This document shows positions 12,058 through 22,705 of a stretch of 64,000 nt of DNA, in pieces. A program made the translations under genes and the position numbers. The DNA comes from Panax quinquefolius (lineage: Eukaryota; Streptophyta; Magnoliopsida; Apiales; Araliaceae), in contig JAINUW010000417.1 of assembly GCA_020205615.1 (NCBI GenBank), positions 124,001-188,000 on the forward strand, in the 5' to 3' direction. Position 1 is the first letter of the stretch. The number at the start of each line of letters is the position of its first letter. Under the pieces are notes generated by a model that was given only the letters and a program-made list of their open reading frames with translations, was not told the origin of the DNA and did no database searches.

Positions 12058-12688
12058 ATTCATCTTTGCACTCTGAAGCCAAAGATATTCATCATTGGTC
12101 ATGTTCATTTAAACACTGTTCATCTTTGCACTACGGGCCAAAGATATTCTTCAGAAATCATTCATCTTTGCACTACAGGCCAAAGATATTCTTAAGAAAT
12201 CATTCATCTTTGCACTACAGGCCAAAGATATTCCATAATATCATCATTTAAGACTGAGGATGATGAAAAAATATTTTTTAAAGAAACGAATCCAGTGAAA
12301 CAAAATGACAAGGATTAAGGATTAAGGATTCGTACTTGGTTTTATCCACGTCCAAAAATACCTCAAAAATAATCATAGTGGTGTAAAATTCAAGAATGAT
12401 CAAAACATGGATACAATCAGAGTTAGTATCCATAATAGATATGTTTAGACTTAAAAGAAGAAATTTTATTTTTCGGTGAATAGTACCGTATACGTGAATA
12501 GTGCCGTATACGTGAATAGTGCCGTATACGTGAATAGTAACTCCGACACCAAAAGATAGAAATTCCACAAAAACATCTTCACGCTTCATGAATAGTACTC
12601 GTGAATAGTAACTCGTGAATAGTAACTCATGAATAGTAACTCGTGAATAGTAACTCATGAATAGTAACCCATGAATAGTAACCCCGAC
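12058..12688 (-). repeat. LTR leader tandem arrays, second copy
   Basis: The ~35-bp array (12058-12233) and the 14-bp GAATAGT array (12473-12688). The 14-bp array is a little longer than in the shared LTR because of extra CCGTATACGTGAATAGTG units. A minus-strand open frame of 141 codons (12278-12703) runs across it. Confidence 0.85.
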
Positions 12689-12960
12689 ATGAAAAAGTTC
12701 CAAATTTGATAAAAACTTTAGATCAACATTTCAGCATAATGATATTGAAGAAATAATATCATTACGAAAAAAAATAATATCCCTTACCTCGAAAGATCAA
12801 GACTTACTAAATTTGAAACACCTGATAGGCTATGACTTGGACTTGCACCGTATAGCAATACTCAAAGTATACTCAAAATACTCACAAGAATACGCTCGAT
12901 AATATAGAGAGAGAAAACTTCAGTTTCTGGTGTGATTTTCAATTCTAACCTAAGCACCCT

Positions 12961-12967
12961 ATTTATA
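12961..12967 (-). promoter_or_regulatory. LTR promoter TATA box
   Basis: Minus strand CCTATAAATAGGGTG, at the same place as in the other E1/E3 LTRs. Confidence 0.75.
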
Positions 12968-14319
12968 GGAAAATGCTTAGAACACCAAAGTAGAAAATTT
13001 AATAAAATATATTATTATTAATAAATTTCCTACGCCTCTTTGGAAATCAGATCCCAACATTTCCCACATGCCAACCTTCTAGAAAGAAATGATAAAAAAC
13101 GTTTTTCATAGAATAAATAATTAAAACTTACAAAAATCAATTATTTCGGAGCTTCAGAACTTCAATAATTCATAATAAGCAGCCCTTTCATCAGAAAATT
13201 TGAATCTCGCGAGTTTTTATAGGAAATTCAATTCTCTACAACTTTGCAGAAGAAAGTTTTTCCAAATTCCAAATAGAAATTGACCGAAATCCACAAACGA
13301 GCGATTTTACAGGCTATAATCAAATTTCAGTCAATAAATGGGGTCCACCGACATGTTTAACATGTTTTAAACATTTATTGCAACAAAAATACTCTTCCTC
13401 CTCGTATACTCATATATCCCACATTCGTTGTAAAAATATCACAGTTAATATATTATTAAAATAATATATTTAAGTGAATTATTTTATCAAAAAAGGTAAA
13501 ATATTAATTTTCAACAATTGTCATTTTAAAAATTTTCTCCATCTATATCCACATAAAATCAATATTTTCCTCATCATATAAATCAATAATTAATTATTCA
13601 CAAATAATATTACGTAATCACAATATTGACAAACGTGCGGTTCAGAAAGAGGGGCTTTCAATAAGAATTTCTTCTTACTAGCGGCATGCAATTAGGTGAC
13701 CAAACCTCTCCTTAGATGTAACTTTCTAGACATTGCCAATAATGTTATCTAATAATATTATTTAGATAATATGAATTATTGCTTCGATAATAAAAAATCT
13801 TTGTGTAATGACAATTATTGAAACAACAAAGAATATAAAATATCAACGCAGCAATTATTAACTCAATAAAAAATCGAATAAAGAATTATCGTAACCATTA
13901 TTGAGTAGTGCCTTCACGTAAGAATCAATAATTGGTGCAATACGCTGGTGCTACTCTTGTTCAACAACGCGTATTAGTGTGTTTTAACCACCGGGTATTC
14001 CAACAAAGATAATTGGTAATAAATACGCCGTTATTTAAAAATAACTTATATTTGTCGTTTTCTTCATCCAATCGCTTTTTCAGTTATGGGGCCCACACAT
14101 GGTCGCGCTAGGTCGCATTTAATATTCCCGACAAAGACGAATATTCCACGACCAAATGAATATTCCCAAGCGATAATGAATATTTTATAACCACTTGCTT
14201 ATTTTGAAATATTTGCGTATTTAACCCTTAACTATCCACATTAATCAAATCAACCCTTACTATTTCAAAATAATAAATAAAGGAAATTCCTTTTTATTTA
14301 AAAATTTCGGGGTCTTACA

Positions 14320-14926
14320 ATCATGACCATTAATGAATACACAAATATTCTTGTCCCGTAGTTAATGGATAATTATGGTTGTGATACTAAAGAATATCCT
14401 TGGCCATAGTGCAGGGGTGATTCGATGATGTGGATTATTTATTAAGCTGAGTCTCAGCGATAAAAGTCATGAAAAACCTTTTAAATCATAGAAGATAGTA
14501 GATTTTATTCTCTACTTGACTCTTCTAATGGATTACTTGTTCAAAGACAGATTAAACTTGATGTTTGTTATATTTTATCAGTTTAACATTGTTGAAGGCT
14601 AATGATAATTTATTCTGCATTATCTTAGTCATAATATTTCTTACTAGGCTAGTTGAGCTCACCCTTTCTTTCACTGTTCTCTTTAGGAAATGAGAATATA
14701 GGCCGGGATTTAGTCGGGGAGCGGAGTGATGGACAGGATGATAGTATTAGTAGTCCTCACTATTACATTAAATAGTGTGACAATAAATGTAATGAGGACT
14801 TATTCTGAGAGTGGATATTGTCTAGAAGACAGTATTTGTATTAAAACTCACAATTGTATTTGTATTCTGTACCATGTATTTGGCGACTCAGAATAGGTGA
14901 TGTATACCTATTTTGGGGGAGTCACA
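14320..14926 (+). mobile_element. 3' end of a family-B LTR, plus strand
   Basis: The reverse complement of 20197-20820 matches this stretch, and it ends TTTTGGGGGAGTCACA like an LTR. It shares the last ~200 bp in modified form with the E1 LTR. Its left part was displaced by the E1 insertion and lies outside the window. It runs directly into RNase H coding sequence at 14927 with no gag, protease or RT between. Confidence 0.85.
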
Positions 14927-16435
14927 TGGAGACACTATCTCTATGGAGAGAAATGTGAAATCTACACAGACCACAAAAGTCTGAAGTATATTTTCACACA
15001 GAAGGACCTGAATATGCGACAAAGAAGATGGATGGAATTGATAAAGGATTACGATTGTGAGTTCTTTTATCATCCGGGCAAAGCGAATATAGTTGCAGAT
15101 GCTTTGAGCTGGAAAGGTCGGGAGAAGTTGATGTTGATAACCACTCAGGAGGAGCTTATTTCAGCAATGACAAAGCTAGAGTTGGAAATCAAATTTCCAA
15201 AGGAATCCGATGAACGACTATTCCAGATAGATGCTAGTCCAACATTGGTGGACAAAGTGAAGAATGATCAACTACAAGATAAAGAATGCGAAACAATCAA
15301 AGAGAAAGTGATTGACTGTAGTGATGTAAAATACAAGATCGATACCGAAGGACTACTACGATTCGAGGGAAGAATCTGGGTTCTAGCAGTACCAGATATT
15401 AGAGACAAAATCTTGACCGAAGCACACAACACAAGATATTCGATTCATCCAGGAAGTACGAAAATGTATCAAGATTTTCGGTGACATTTTTGGTGGCCAA
15501 ATATGAAAAGAGATGTTGCAGAATGCGTTGCAAAATGCTTGACATGTCAGAAGGTGAAAGTTGAACATCAACAACCAAGCGGGTTACTTCAACAATTGGA
15601 AATACCGGAATGGAAATGGGAGCATATCACAATGGATTTTGTGGTAGGTCTTCCAACGACTCAGAAAGGGTACGATGCGATATGGGTGATAGTGGACAGA
15701 CTGACAAAATTTGCACACTTTTTGCCAATAAAGATTAGGTTTAATCTTGATCACCTAAGCGGCCAGTGTATGTTAAAGAGATCGTGTCAAGACATGGAGT
15801 TCGATGTCAATCAATCAGACGAGTAGATCAAAGGTTCACATCAAACTTCGGAAAAGACTACAAGAATGTATGGGAAACACGATTTGCGAATGAGTCTGAC
15901 ATACCATCAACAAACCGACGGGCAAAGCGAACGAACAATCCAAACGTTGAAAGATATGTTGAGAGCATGCATCATGGATTTCAAAGGAAGCTGGGATGAA
16001 CATTTACCGTTGGTAGAATTTGCCTACAATAACAGTTACCACGCGAGCATTGGCATGCCGCCTTACGAGGCATTATACGGCAGAAAGTGCAGAACTCCAC
16101 TGTGCTGGGATGAAGTCGGTGAACACCAACTGTTAGGACCAGAACTGGTACAATAAATTGCTGAAGTTGTCAAACTCATCCGGACAAGATTGGTAGCAGC
16201 CCAAGACAGACAGAAAAAGTATGCCGATCAACATAGGCAGAATCGTGAATTTGAAGTAGGTAATTTCGTTTTCCTAAAAGTTTCTCCTTGGAAGGGGAAA
16301 GTTCATTTTGGCAAGAAAGGAAAGCTCAGCCCAAGATTTATTGGACCGTTCGAAATACTACGAAGAGTGGGGGAAGTGGCTTATGAGGTAGCTCTACCTC
16401 CAGAGTTGGAAAACATTCATAATTTTTTCACATTT
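14927..16435 (+). pseudogene. Gypsy RNase H-integrase, element C
   Basis: 14927-15484 encodes [50 protein letters not shown] (end of RNase H and tether) and the integrase zinc-binding HPGSTKMY. A stop at 15482 follows, then [68 protein letters not shown] and the C-terminal VSPWKGKVHFGKKGKLSPRF with IGPFEILRRVG (GPF/Y module). The second catalytic Asp region near 15800 is frame-shifted, and a CAA-to-TAA change interrupts at about 16154. It is more diverged from E1 than E3 is. RT, protease and gag are absent, joined out by a deletion at 14926/14927. Confidence 0.9.
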
Positions 16436-16674
16436 CGGTGTTACGACCATATAAACTAGATTACAGGCATGTGATCGAGTACGAACCATTGCAATTCAAT
16501 AAAGATTTGTCTTGTGAAGAGATTCCTATCCAGATATTCGACGGGAAAGAACAAGTGCTCAGGAATAAAGTGATACCTTCTGTGAAGGTGATATGGAGAA
16601 ACCACAATGTCGAAGAGGCAACGTGGGAACTCAAAGCTAAAATGATAAAAAATTACCCTGAGTTATTTGTTTAA
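16436..16674 (+). pseudogene. Chromodomain-like integrase tail, element C
   Basis: An open stretch of 78 codons, MLRPYKLDYRHVIEYEPLQF followed by EEIPIQIFDGKEQVLRNKVI and VKVIWRNHNVEEATWELKAK, ending in a stop after NYPELFV. The W-x-N/H...EEATWE pattern is that of chromovirus chromodomains, thought to bind heterochromatin marks and guide insertion. A one-base shift separates it from the preceding integrase frame (ENIHN/FFTF region). It ends about 110 bp before the LTR. Confidence 0.8.
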
Positions 16675-16683
16675 TCTATGTCT

Positions 16684-16783
16684 TCGATTCTGAGGACAGA
16701 ATATTTGTAAGTAGGGAGGAATGTAACGATTTGATTGTTTGAATTGTGATTCTAAGGACAGAATCCTTTTAAGGAGGGAATGA
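16684..16783 (+). other. Polypurine tract region, duplicated
   Basis: Two related stretches: GATTCTGAGGACAGAATATT...TAGGGAGGAATGTAAC (16687-16727) and GATTCTAAGGACAGAATCCT...AAGGAGGGAATGATGTAAC (16749-16789). The second directly precedes the LTR start at 16784 and is the working PPT. Confidence 0.75.
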
Positions 16784-19700
16784 TGTAACATTCTAGAATT
16801 TTAATTGTAATATTAAATATTTATTGATTTATATAAATATTTAATGGATGTGATTATCGTTGAATAAATATTTGTTTAATCGATTTAATTTTATTTGGTT
16901 AATTATTTATTAAATAATATTTAATTAATTAAGGAAATTATTATTATATTGATATTTCAATTTAATGGATAATTATTTGTATTGAGTTATGTGATTAAAT
17001 GATTAATTTAATTAATTGTTATGTGAATTAATTAAAATAAATATGAAAGCTTGACTAAATAAAGTGTGACAAATAACTATATTATAAGGAGTAATTAAAA
17101 TAAATTAAAGTAGTTTAATTTAGTTTTTTAACAAATAAGGCTTAATATATTAATTCTTTAAATTTAAAGGGTTTTTGCCAAACAAGCCTTATGGCTTTTG
17201 GGATTTCTAGTTTTTTTTAAATTAAATAAAATAAATTAAAATAATAAATATAATATATTTATATTATATACGTTTATGTTGTAACTGTTAATATCATTAG
17301 TATGCGTATTAAGGTGTCAATTTTTCTTTTACGTATTATGTGTCAATATTGGCTAAGCCTAAGAGAGTAGAACACTGAGAGTTCAGAGAGTTGAGAGAAT
17401 TGTGAGAGAACTTAAGCAATTACTGGCAATTTTAGCAAGGATTACAAGAGTTAGCAAGGTTAACCAAACTATTTAAAGGTATTTATCGAACCTTTGTATT
17501 ACATATATATATGTATATACATATATGAAGTTACGGCATAGCTTTGTTTGTATTTTGTGAAATCAAAATTTGTGAATTATGGATAGATATTTGGTAATTG
17601 TGATGATACATGCTTATGATGCTAAAGTTATGTTTTAAAAAATAAATTCATGACTCATTTCATTTGAAAATAATAGAAAATTTTGACAGTATATGTATTC
17701 TTTGTATGGCTTAGGTAAGTACCAATTTAGATGGTCAATTCTTATATTAAACTGTAAATTGACGCTTGTATATGATAGTTCATTGAGATACGAACATAAC
17801 ATAATTTGAATGAGATGATTTGATCATGTATTGAATTCACAGTGATGATTTTTAGGATGAATGTCAAGAAAATAGAGTTTTTATGAAAAACATGAAAAGT
17901 GAGAAATTAAAATAGTTCTAGTTGTTGATAAATTGTGCTAATTGGTTGTAAATGTTAGCAAACATGTTTATGATACTGTTATATTTATCTTACGTGTTAT
18001 TATCACTGTTTAGTGGGTAAAATTCGTGTTAGTTGGCTTAAGAAAAGTCTGAGAAGCTACATGCATAAAAAGCGAGTTACGTAAATCACTTGTGCTGCAT
18101 ATGACCCTTAAGCGCGGGCACCACGGTGTACATGTGGCGTGCCTCATCCAATATAAAATGGCCTTGCGGTTAAGCTTAGTGCCCATTTCAGATTAATTGA
18201 AGTCTCCGCTAATTCTCTGAGACTTTGGTCGTTCTTTGTAGCTTAACTAAAGGTTATGGTAATGTGTCCAACACGTAACAATAAGGCTACAACATAGTTG
18301 TAAAATGTGGTTAGTAGATTCAAAGTTTTAAATGAATAGTAAACAATGAAAATGACATATTGTGCATTATTAAGCGTAATGAATAGTAAACAGGTGTTGT
18401 GAGGGTTAACACACTTAAAATTCTGAAATATATATAGTAGCATAAGACTGGTGCTAAGATGATAAACTGATCTAGAAATGTATATGTTATGGTATGTTAA
18501 CATATCTAATAGACAATATGATTCTAAACCAATGTGTAGGTGAACGTGAGTTTAATATTGTAGCTTACGCTCTAGGCAAGTTTTCTAACTCTACACTTTC
18601 GTTGAGCTAGTTCATTTATTACGTTGTGAAAGTTCCTAAACTTTCTTTTTACATTGAGCAAGTTTTCTAACTCTACACTTTCGTTCAGTTAGTTCTATTA
18701 CTATATTGTGTAACTTCATTCTTTTGATTGAGCAAGCTTTTTATCTTAATTGTTATTGAATAAGTCAATTGTTCCTAAAATTCATTCGAGCAAACTCTAA
18801 CTCTAATGTTATTGGAAATTCTTATTTAATTGACTCATTCTAACTTGTTTACAGTTAAGCAAGTTTCTTAAGTTCTATTATTGTATAATGAACGTAGTTT
18901 TTGAACTCTCGTCGCTATTATTGAACTATTTTAATTCTTTGCATGAGTTAATACTTTGTTGGGCAAGTTTTTAGTTTCCAGCTTGCTATCAGTTAAATGT
19001 ACGTTCAGGAATTTCATTTCCAATGTTATAAGACTTGAACCTTAGCTTATTTTACTGTTCAAGCAAAGGTTAACCATGTTATTCATTCTATTGAATGCTT
19101 ATGCTCTATAGTTATTTCAAGCATGAGTTAGATATGAATAATCAGTTCATTTATGATTCTCAAAAGTTCTAAGTTATGTTGTTATTAAACAACTATTGTG
19201 TTATCAAGCATTGTCGATTCAACTAGTTCCCTAGTTGATGATCATTAAACTTCAATTACCCTTGAAAGCTTATCCAAACCAAACTTTCTTTGGTGCGGAC
19301 TTGTACTCTAAATACTGAGATGAACAACCCTATGTTTAGAGGTTTACGCTTAGCGTTGAAATGGTTGTGCACAATACATTGTACGAAAGGATTAATCCCC
19401 CCTAAGTACGCGGAGTCCTTATAGTCATATGACTGTTAAAGTTAAAGTTGAAAGATTACTTATAACTGTGGACATGGTTCGTGGTCATTAGACCCTCAAT
19501 AGTATGTTTAAGAATGTTAATAGAACATATCATTCAGTTCTATTGAGCCTATGATTTGGCAAATATTGTAAAGATATTTATTCCTATTTCAAGTGAGCTT
19601 TGTTTGCTCAATCTTGCATATTTATACACTTATTGCAGCTATGGTTGAGAAGGTAGATAAACCTACAACTAGCGAAGGAAAGGGAAAAATGTACAAGTGA

Positions 19701-19955
19701 TGAAGACTTGTAATTTTACTTTATTGTTATAATGATAGACTTTTAATAATGATATGATGTAATAATATTATTTCCGCACTTATATGATGTTTAAAGGTTA
19801 GACAATCTGGGAGATAATGTTTTCAATAATGTAATCCTGTATGGGCAGGTTTTATTATTCAATTTTACTATGATTGGGTAGTTAGATATGAATGTTTTGA
19901 TTACGTGAACACCAAATCTTGAGATAATGAAGTACTGGGATTTGGGGGTGTCACA
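16784..19955 (+). mobile_element. LTR of element C (about 3.17 kb)
   Basis: Starts TGTAACATTCTAG after a purine tract and ends GGGGGTGTCACA, where gag sequence of another element begins. It is very AT-rich near the start and otherwise non-coding. TATATAT stretches near 17505-17525 could hold the promoter, but I cannot place it. A second, diverged relative of its first ~1 kb lies at 60261 onward. The partner 5' LTR is absent, so LTR identity cannot be confirmed from this window alone. No gene is visible. Confidence 0.75.
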
Positions 19956-20009
19956 TGACTCAACGATCTCATGTGCTTCATTTCTTATCTCAACATTTTC
20001 GGATGCCAT
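19956..20009 (-). pseudogene. Gag N-terminus of family-B element
   Basis: Minus-strand ATG at 20007-20009 opens MASENVEIRNEAHEIVES, then is cut by the element-C LTR edge at 19955. E3 has a related gag start with VNNGVNEIVETP at 45310-45350. It lies about 175 bp downstream of the PBS at 20183, the normal leader distance. Confidence 0.7.
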
Positions 20010-20182
20010 TTTCAAATACTGCCACAAAACAAGGGTTAATTAACATATCACATATTATCCCTATACTCTGATCGACCAATTAAATACCAAATAAACTTAG
20101 GTAGGTCATACTAGCGAAGGAATTTCCCGTCTTTCCCCTCCTAGTTCTTGTCTCACATCTCAGCCAGGGATCATATCCCTAA

Positions 20183-20194
20183 GCTTTGATACCA
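20183..20194 (-). other. Primer-binding site, family B
   Basis: Minus strand TGGTATCAAAGC, next to the LTR edge at 20197. One mismatch to the E1 site (G to A), consistent with a tRNA-Met primer and CpG/CHG deamination. Confidence 0.85.
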
Positions 20195-20196
20195 AT

Positions 20197-20850
20197 AGTG
20201 ACACCCCCAAAACAGGTATACATCACCCATCTTGAGTCGCCAAATACATGGTACAAAATTCAAATACAACTTAATTATACAACAGTGGTGTAAAATACGA
20301 CAAAACATAATCTAAGAGTTTTAATAAGAATATTGTCATCTAGACAATATCCACACTCAATGGAGTCCTCATTACATTTATTGTCACACTATTTAACAAA
20401 ATAGTGAGGACTACTAATGCTATCATCTGGAACTTCACTCCGTTCCCCGACTAGTCCCGGCTACGTTCTCATTTCCTGAAGAGAACAGTGAAAGAAAGGG
20501 TGAGCTCAACTAGCCCAGTAAGAAATATTATGACTAAGATAATGCAGAATAAATTATCATTAGCCTTCAACAATGTTAAATTGATAGAATATAATAGATG
20601 ACAAGTTTAAGCTGCAATGAACAAGCAATCCATTAGAAGAGTCGAGTAGAGCATAAAATCTACTATCTTTTATGATATAAAAAAGTTTTCATCAACTTTA
20701 TCGCTAAGACTGAAACAATAAATAAAATCGAATCATCCCCGCATCACGGCGTAAGGATATTCATGTAATCATCAATGGTCATGATTATACTAGAATAATC
20801 CACGGTCATAATCATACCAACAAGCGTCCATGATGAACTACGAGGAAGCC
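20197..20850 (-). mobile_element. Family-B LTR, 3' part, minus strand
   Basis: The minus-strand LTR end is GGGTGTCACT beside the PBS. It is the reverse complement of 14320-14926 and continues at 22706-23713 beyond a LINE insertion. Confidence 0.85.
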
Positions 20851-22705
20851 AATGAGGACTTTTTTTATTTTATTTTTTCGCTAAGTTTGTTTGTATATAG
20901 AAAAAGAAGAGAAAAACAATCGAAAAGGCATACCCGAAGCTTTTGATAGAACCCATGGGACAACCCCAAAATGGACAACAAAAGACTAACAACCAAGCCG
21001 AAAAGAAAAGAACAAGCGATACTAAGCGGGACAATAGAAAAACAAGCATGAAACCTTAAACAACATAGACAACCAATCACGTGAAACCAAGCGGACGGAG
21101 GGGGGAATCGAATCGAACTACTTTGCGATGGCAGAAGGAAGTCAAGCATATGAAGAACTACGAGACCAAACCCATCTATCTGAACCAAGCAAACCGAAGT
21201 CGAAACCCGAAGCCAAAGCAAGCAAGCGAAACCGAAGCCAACACTAACATCCCCAAACATCCGAAGACAAGGGAAGAACCGAAACGCAGCCGAGATGCCA
21301 AGTGGATCTTGACCGATCCTTTCTTCGCCACAAGGCCGAACCAGACATCTGATGAAAGAGGCTACGAACCCAAAGCAGATGAAGCAATGGTGAACCACAC
21401 CAGCGAAGAGGCCGAATCGCCATGGAAACCGAACACTCATAAGCAATTTGGCATGATAAGAACAATCGAGTTCAGACACACTGAGTTTGAAAAGCTGGGG
21501 AGATCGAACTAAATCGCATTGCGGTGACCGAAGAGGATCTTTGAAGCATAGGAGGACTACGAGAGCCGAAGAGAGGACCAAACCATCTTGGCCAGAACCC
21601 CAAAATCAAGCCAAAACTCCGGCGGAACCAAATCCCTGACTTCCAGAAGACAAGAGGAAGAACCACAAGCCAAATTTGGACCTTTCTTGGCCACCAAGCC
21701 GAACCACTATGGACTAAAGATGCTACCCAACATGGAAAGAAGCAATAGCAAACCAAACCAAAAGCAGAGGCCGAAGCGCCAAGGAGACCGAATCTGCCGA
21801 ACCCCATGGAAGCTAAGCTAATTCGGAATTTAGCGATGGCCAGAAACATTTCTGCAGAGAAGACCAAACCAATAACCATGAAATGCAGACCACCATGAGG
21901 CCTCACAACCAAATACTTAGGACAGGCCTAGTCTGCGCAGCCTTGAGGAATTTGGGGAAAGAAGAAAGCCTTGACTTAGTGATATTAATAATCTCCCTAG
22001 CCAAAACATTCACAGGCATTTTGACATTTTTATGGACAATTGAGTTTCTAACTGCCCAAAGTTTGTAAATGGCGTGGTGAAAAGACCCGACTTTAAAATA
22101 TCGAATAGAATATTATTTCCTTTCGGATGAATGATATAGTCCACGGACTATCCCGACTCCTTGGAACATTGGTCCGGACTCAGAAGCAACACGTAAGAAG
22201 AAGGCGATGTAGAATAGGGACAATCAAAGAACAAATGAGAGAATGTCTCGGCATGATTTGCGTGAGAAGAGGCGATGCGTGATAGACGGAAGCTATGGTA
22301 GCGGAAGAACCTATCATTTGTGGGTAATCATCTTAGAAGAGCAAAGCCATGTGGTAAAGGAGAATCGGGGGATATGGAGGGGGAACCAAAGCAATTTAGC
22401 CCATGGGACTTTGAGCACGCATGGCGAATAGATTCCCAGATAGTGGAAGCTTTGAGATGTTTCACCGCCCGGTTGTCCCAAAGAATCAAGTCCTCGGCAT
22501 CGGAAGGATTAGGAAGAGATGAAAACAAGGTGCGTAATTGTTGCACATCATGATGATTCTTGGAAGGCAAAGACCATGCACCCCATAGATAGATGATCAA
22601 TAAATGGCGCGATTAATGGGGATTACGGGTTGGATAGCAGAGAAGGAGAGGGATTTAAGGGTTGCCCATTCAACCACGGGTCAAACCAGAGACTGAAGGA
22701 ATTAC
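20851..22705 (-). mobile_element. L1-type LINE, 5'-truncated, minus strand
   Basis: Minus strand: about 800 bp of ORF2 C-terminus, about 1 kb of 3' UTR, ending in an A-rich tail (plus strand tttttttattttattttttc at 20858-20878). It is inserted in the family-B LTR: a 43-bp LTR motif (GGTCATGATTATAC...CATAATCATACCA) lies on both sides (about 20779-20822 and 22727-22769). 5' truncation is usual for LINE insertion by target-primed reverse transcription. I could not find a clear target-site duplication. Confidence 0.85.
21896..22705 (-). pseudogene. LINE ORF2 C-terminal zinc-binding (zf-RVT) region
   Basis: Minus-strand frames encode SLWFDPWLNGQPLNPS, GAWSLPSKNHHDVQQLRTLF, DLILWDNRAVKHLKASTIWE and then a HAETFSHLFFDCPYS-type motif near 22220-22260, the H-x-FF-x-C signature of the zf-RVT region that closes plant L1 ORF2. 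The nearby HAIYKLWAVRNSIVHKN stretch is also typical. It matches the end of the plus-strand LINE at 29220-29420, so both derive from one family. Several frames. Confidence 0.85.

Larger units (their letters stand above)
3965..14319 (-). mobile_element. Full-length Ty3/gypsy chromovirus element E1b (LTR-gag-pol-LTR)
   Basis: Both LTRs (about 2790 and 2802 bp), PBS, gag, protease, RT, RNase H, integrase, chromodomain tail and PPT are present in order on the minus strand, over about 10.4 kb. The 5' LTR edge at 14319 abuts an LTR of family B (14320 onward), so the element sits inside an older retrotransposon. The next five bases (ATCAT) are the candidate target-site duplication, whose partner lies beyond the left window edge. 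Long LTRs and a Met-tRNA PBS fit the Tekay/Del group. Confidence 0.9.
11518..14319 (-). mobile_element. E1b 5' LTR (about 2802 bp)
   Basis: Minus strand TGTAAGACCCCG to GGGGCGTCACG (canonical end GTCACA garbled next to a CTG). It is collinear with 3965-6754 along its whole length, with few differences outside CAG/CTG/CCG sites. It has the same TATA box (12961-12967) and leader arrays (12058-12233 and 12473-12688). Confidence 0.94.

Noticed and set aside
12473..12688. CRISPR-like array because of regular short repeats
   Set aside because: Units are contiguous 14-mers without unique spacers, in a plant LTR.
1..14319. Systematic C-to-T mutation (RIP-like) as the cause of broken frames in E1
   Set aside because: Differences among E1 copies are mainly indels and mixed substitutions at CHG sites, not transitions. 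A transition excess is seen only in the older element D.
21081..21512. 143-codon plus-strand open frame
   Set aside because: Antisense to the LINE 3' region and rich in Lys/Pro/Asn from the reverse of a CT-rich strand; no independent support.
20865..21581. 238-codon minus-strand frame as a membrane protein gene
   Set aside because: It lies in the 3' UTR of the LINE, right before its A-rich tail. Its hydrophobic look comes from T/C-rich sequence, and it has no family motif.
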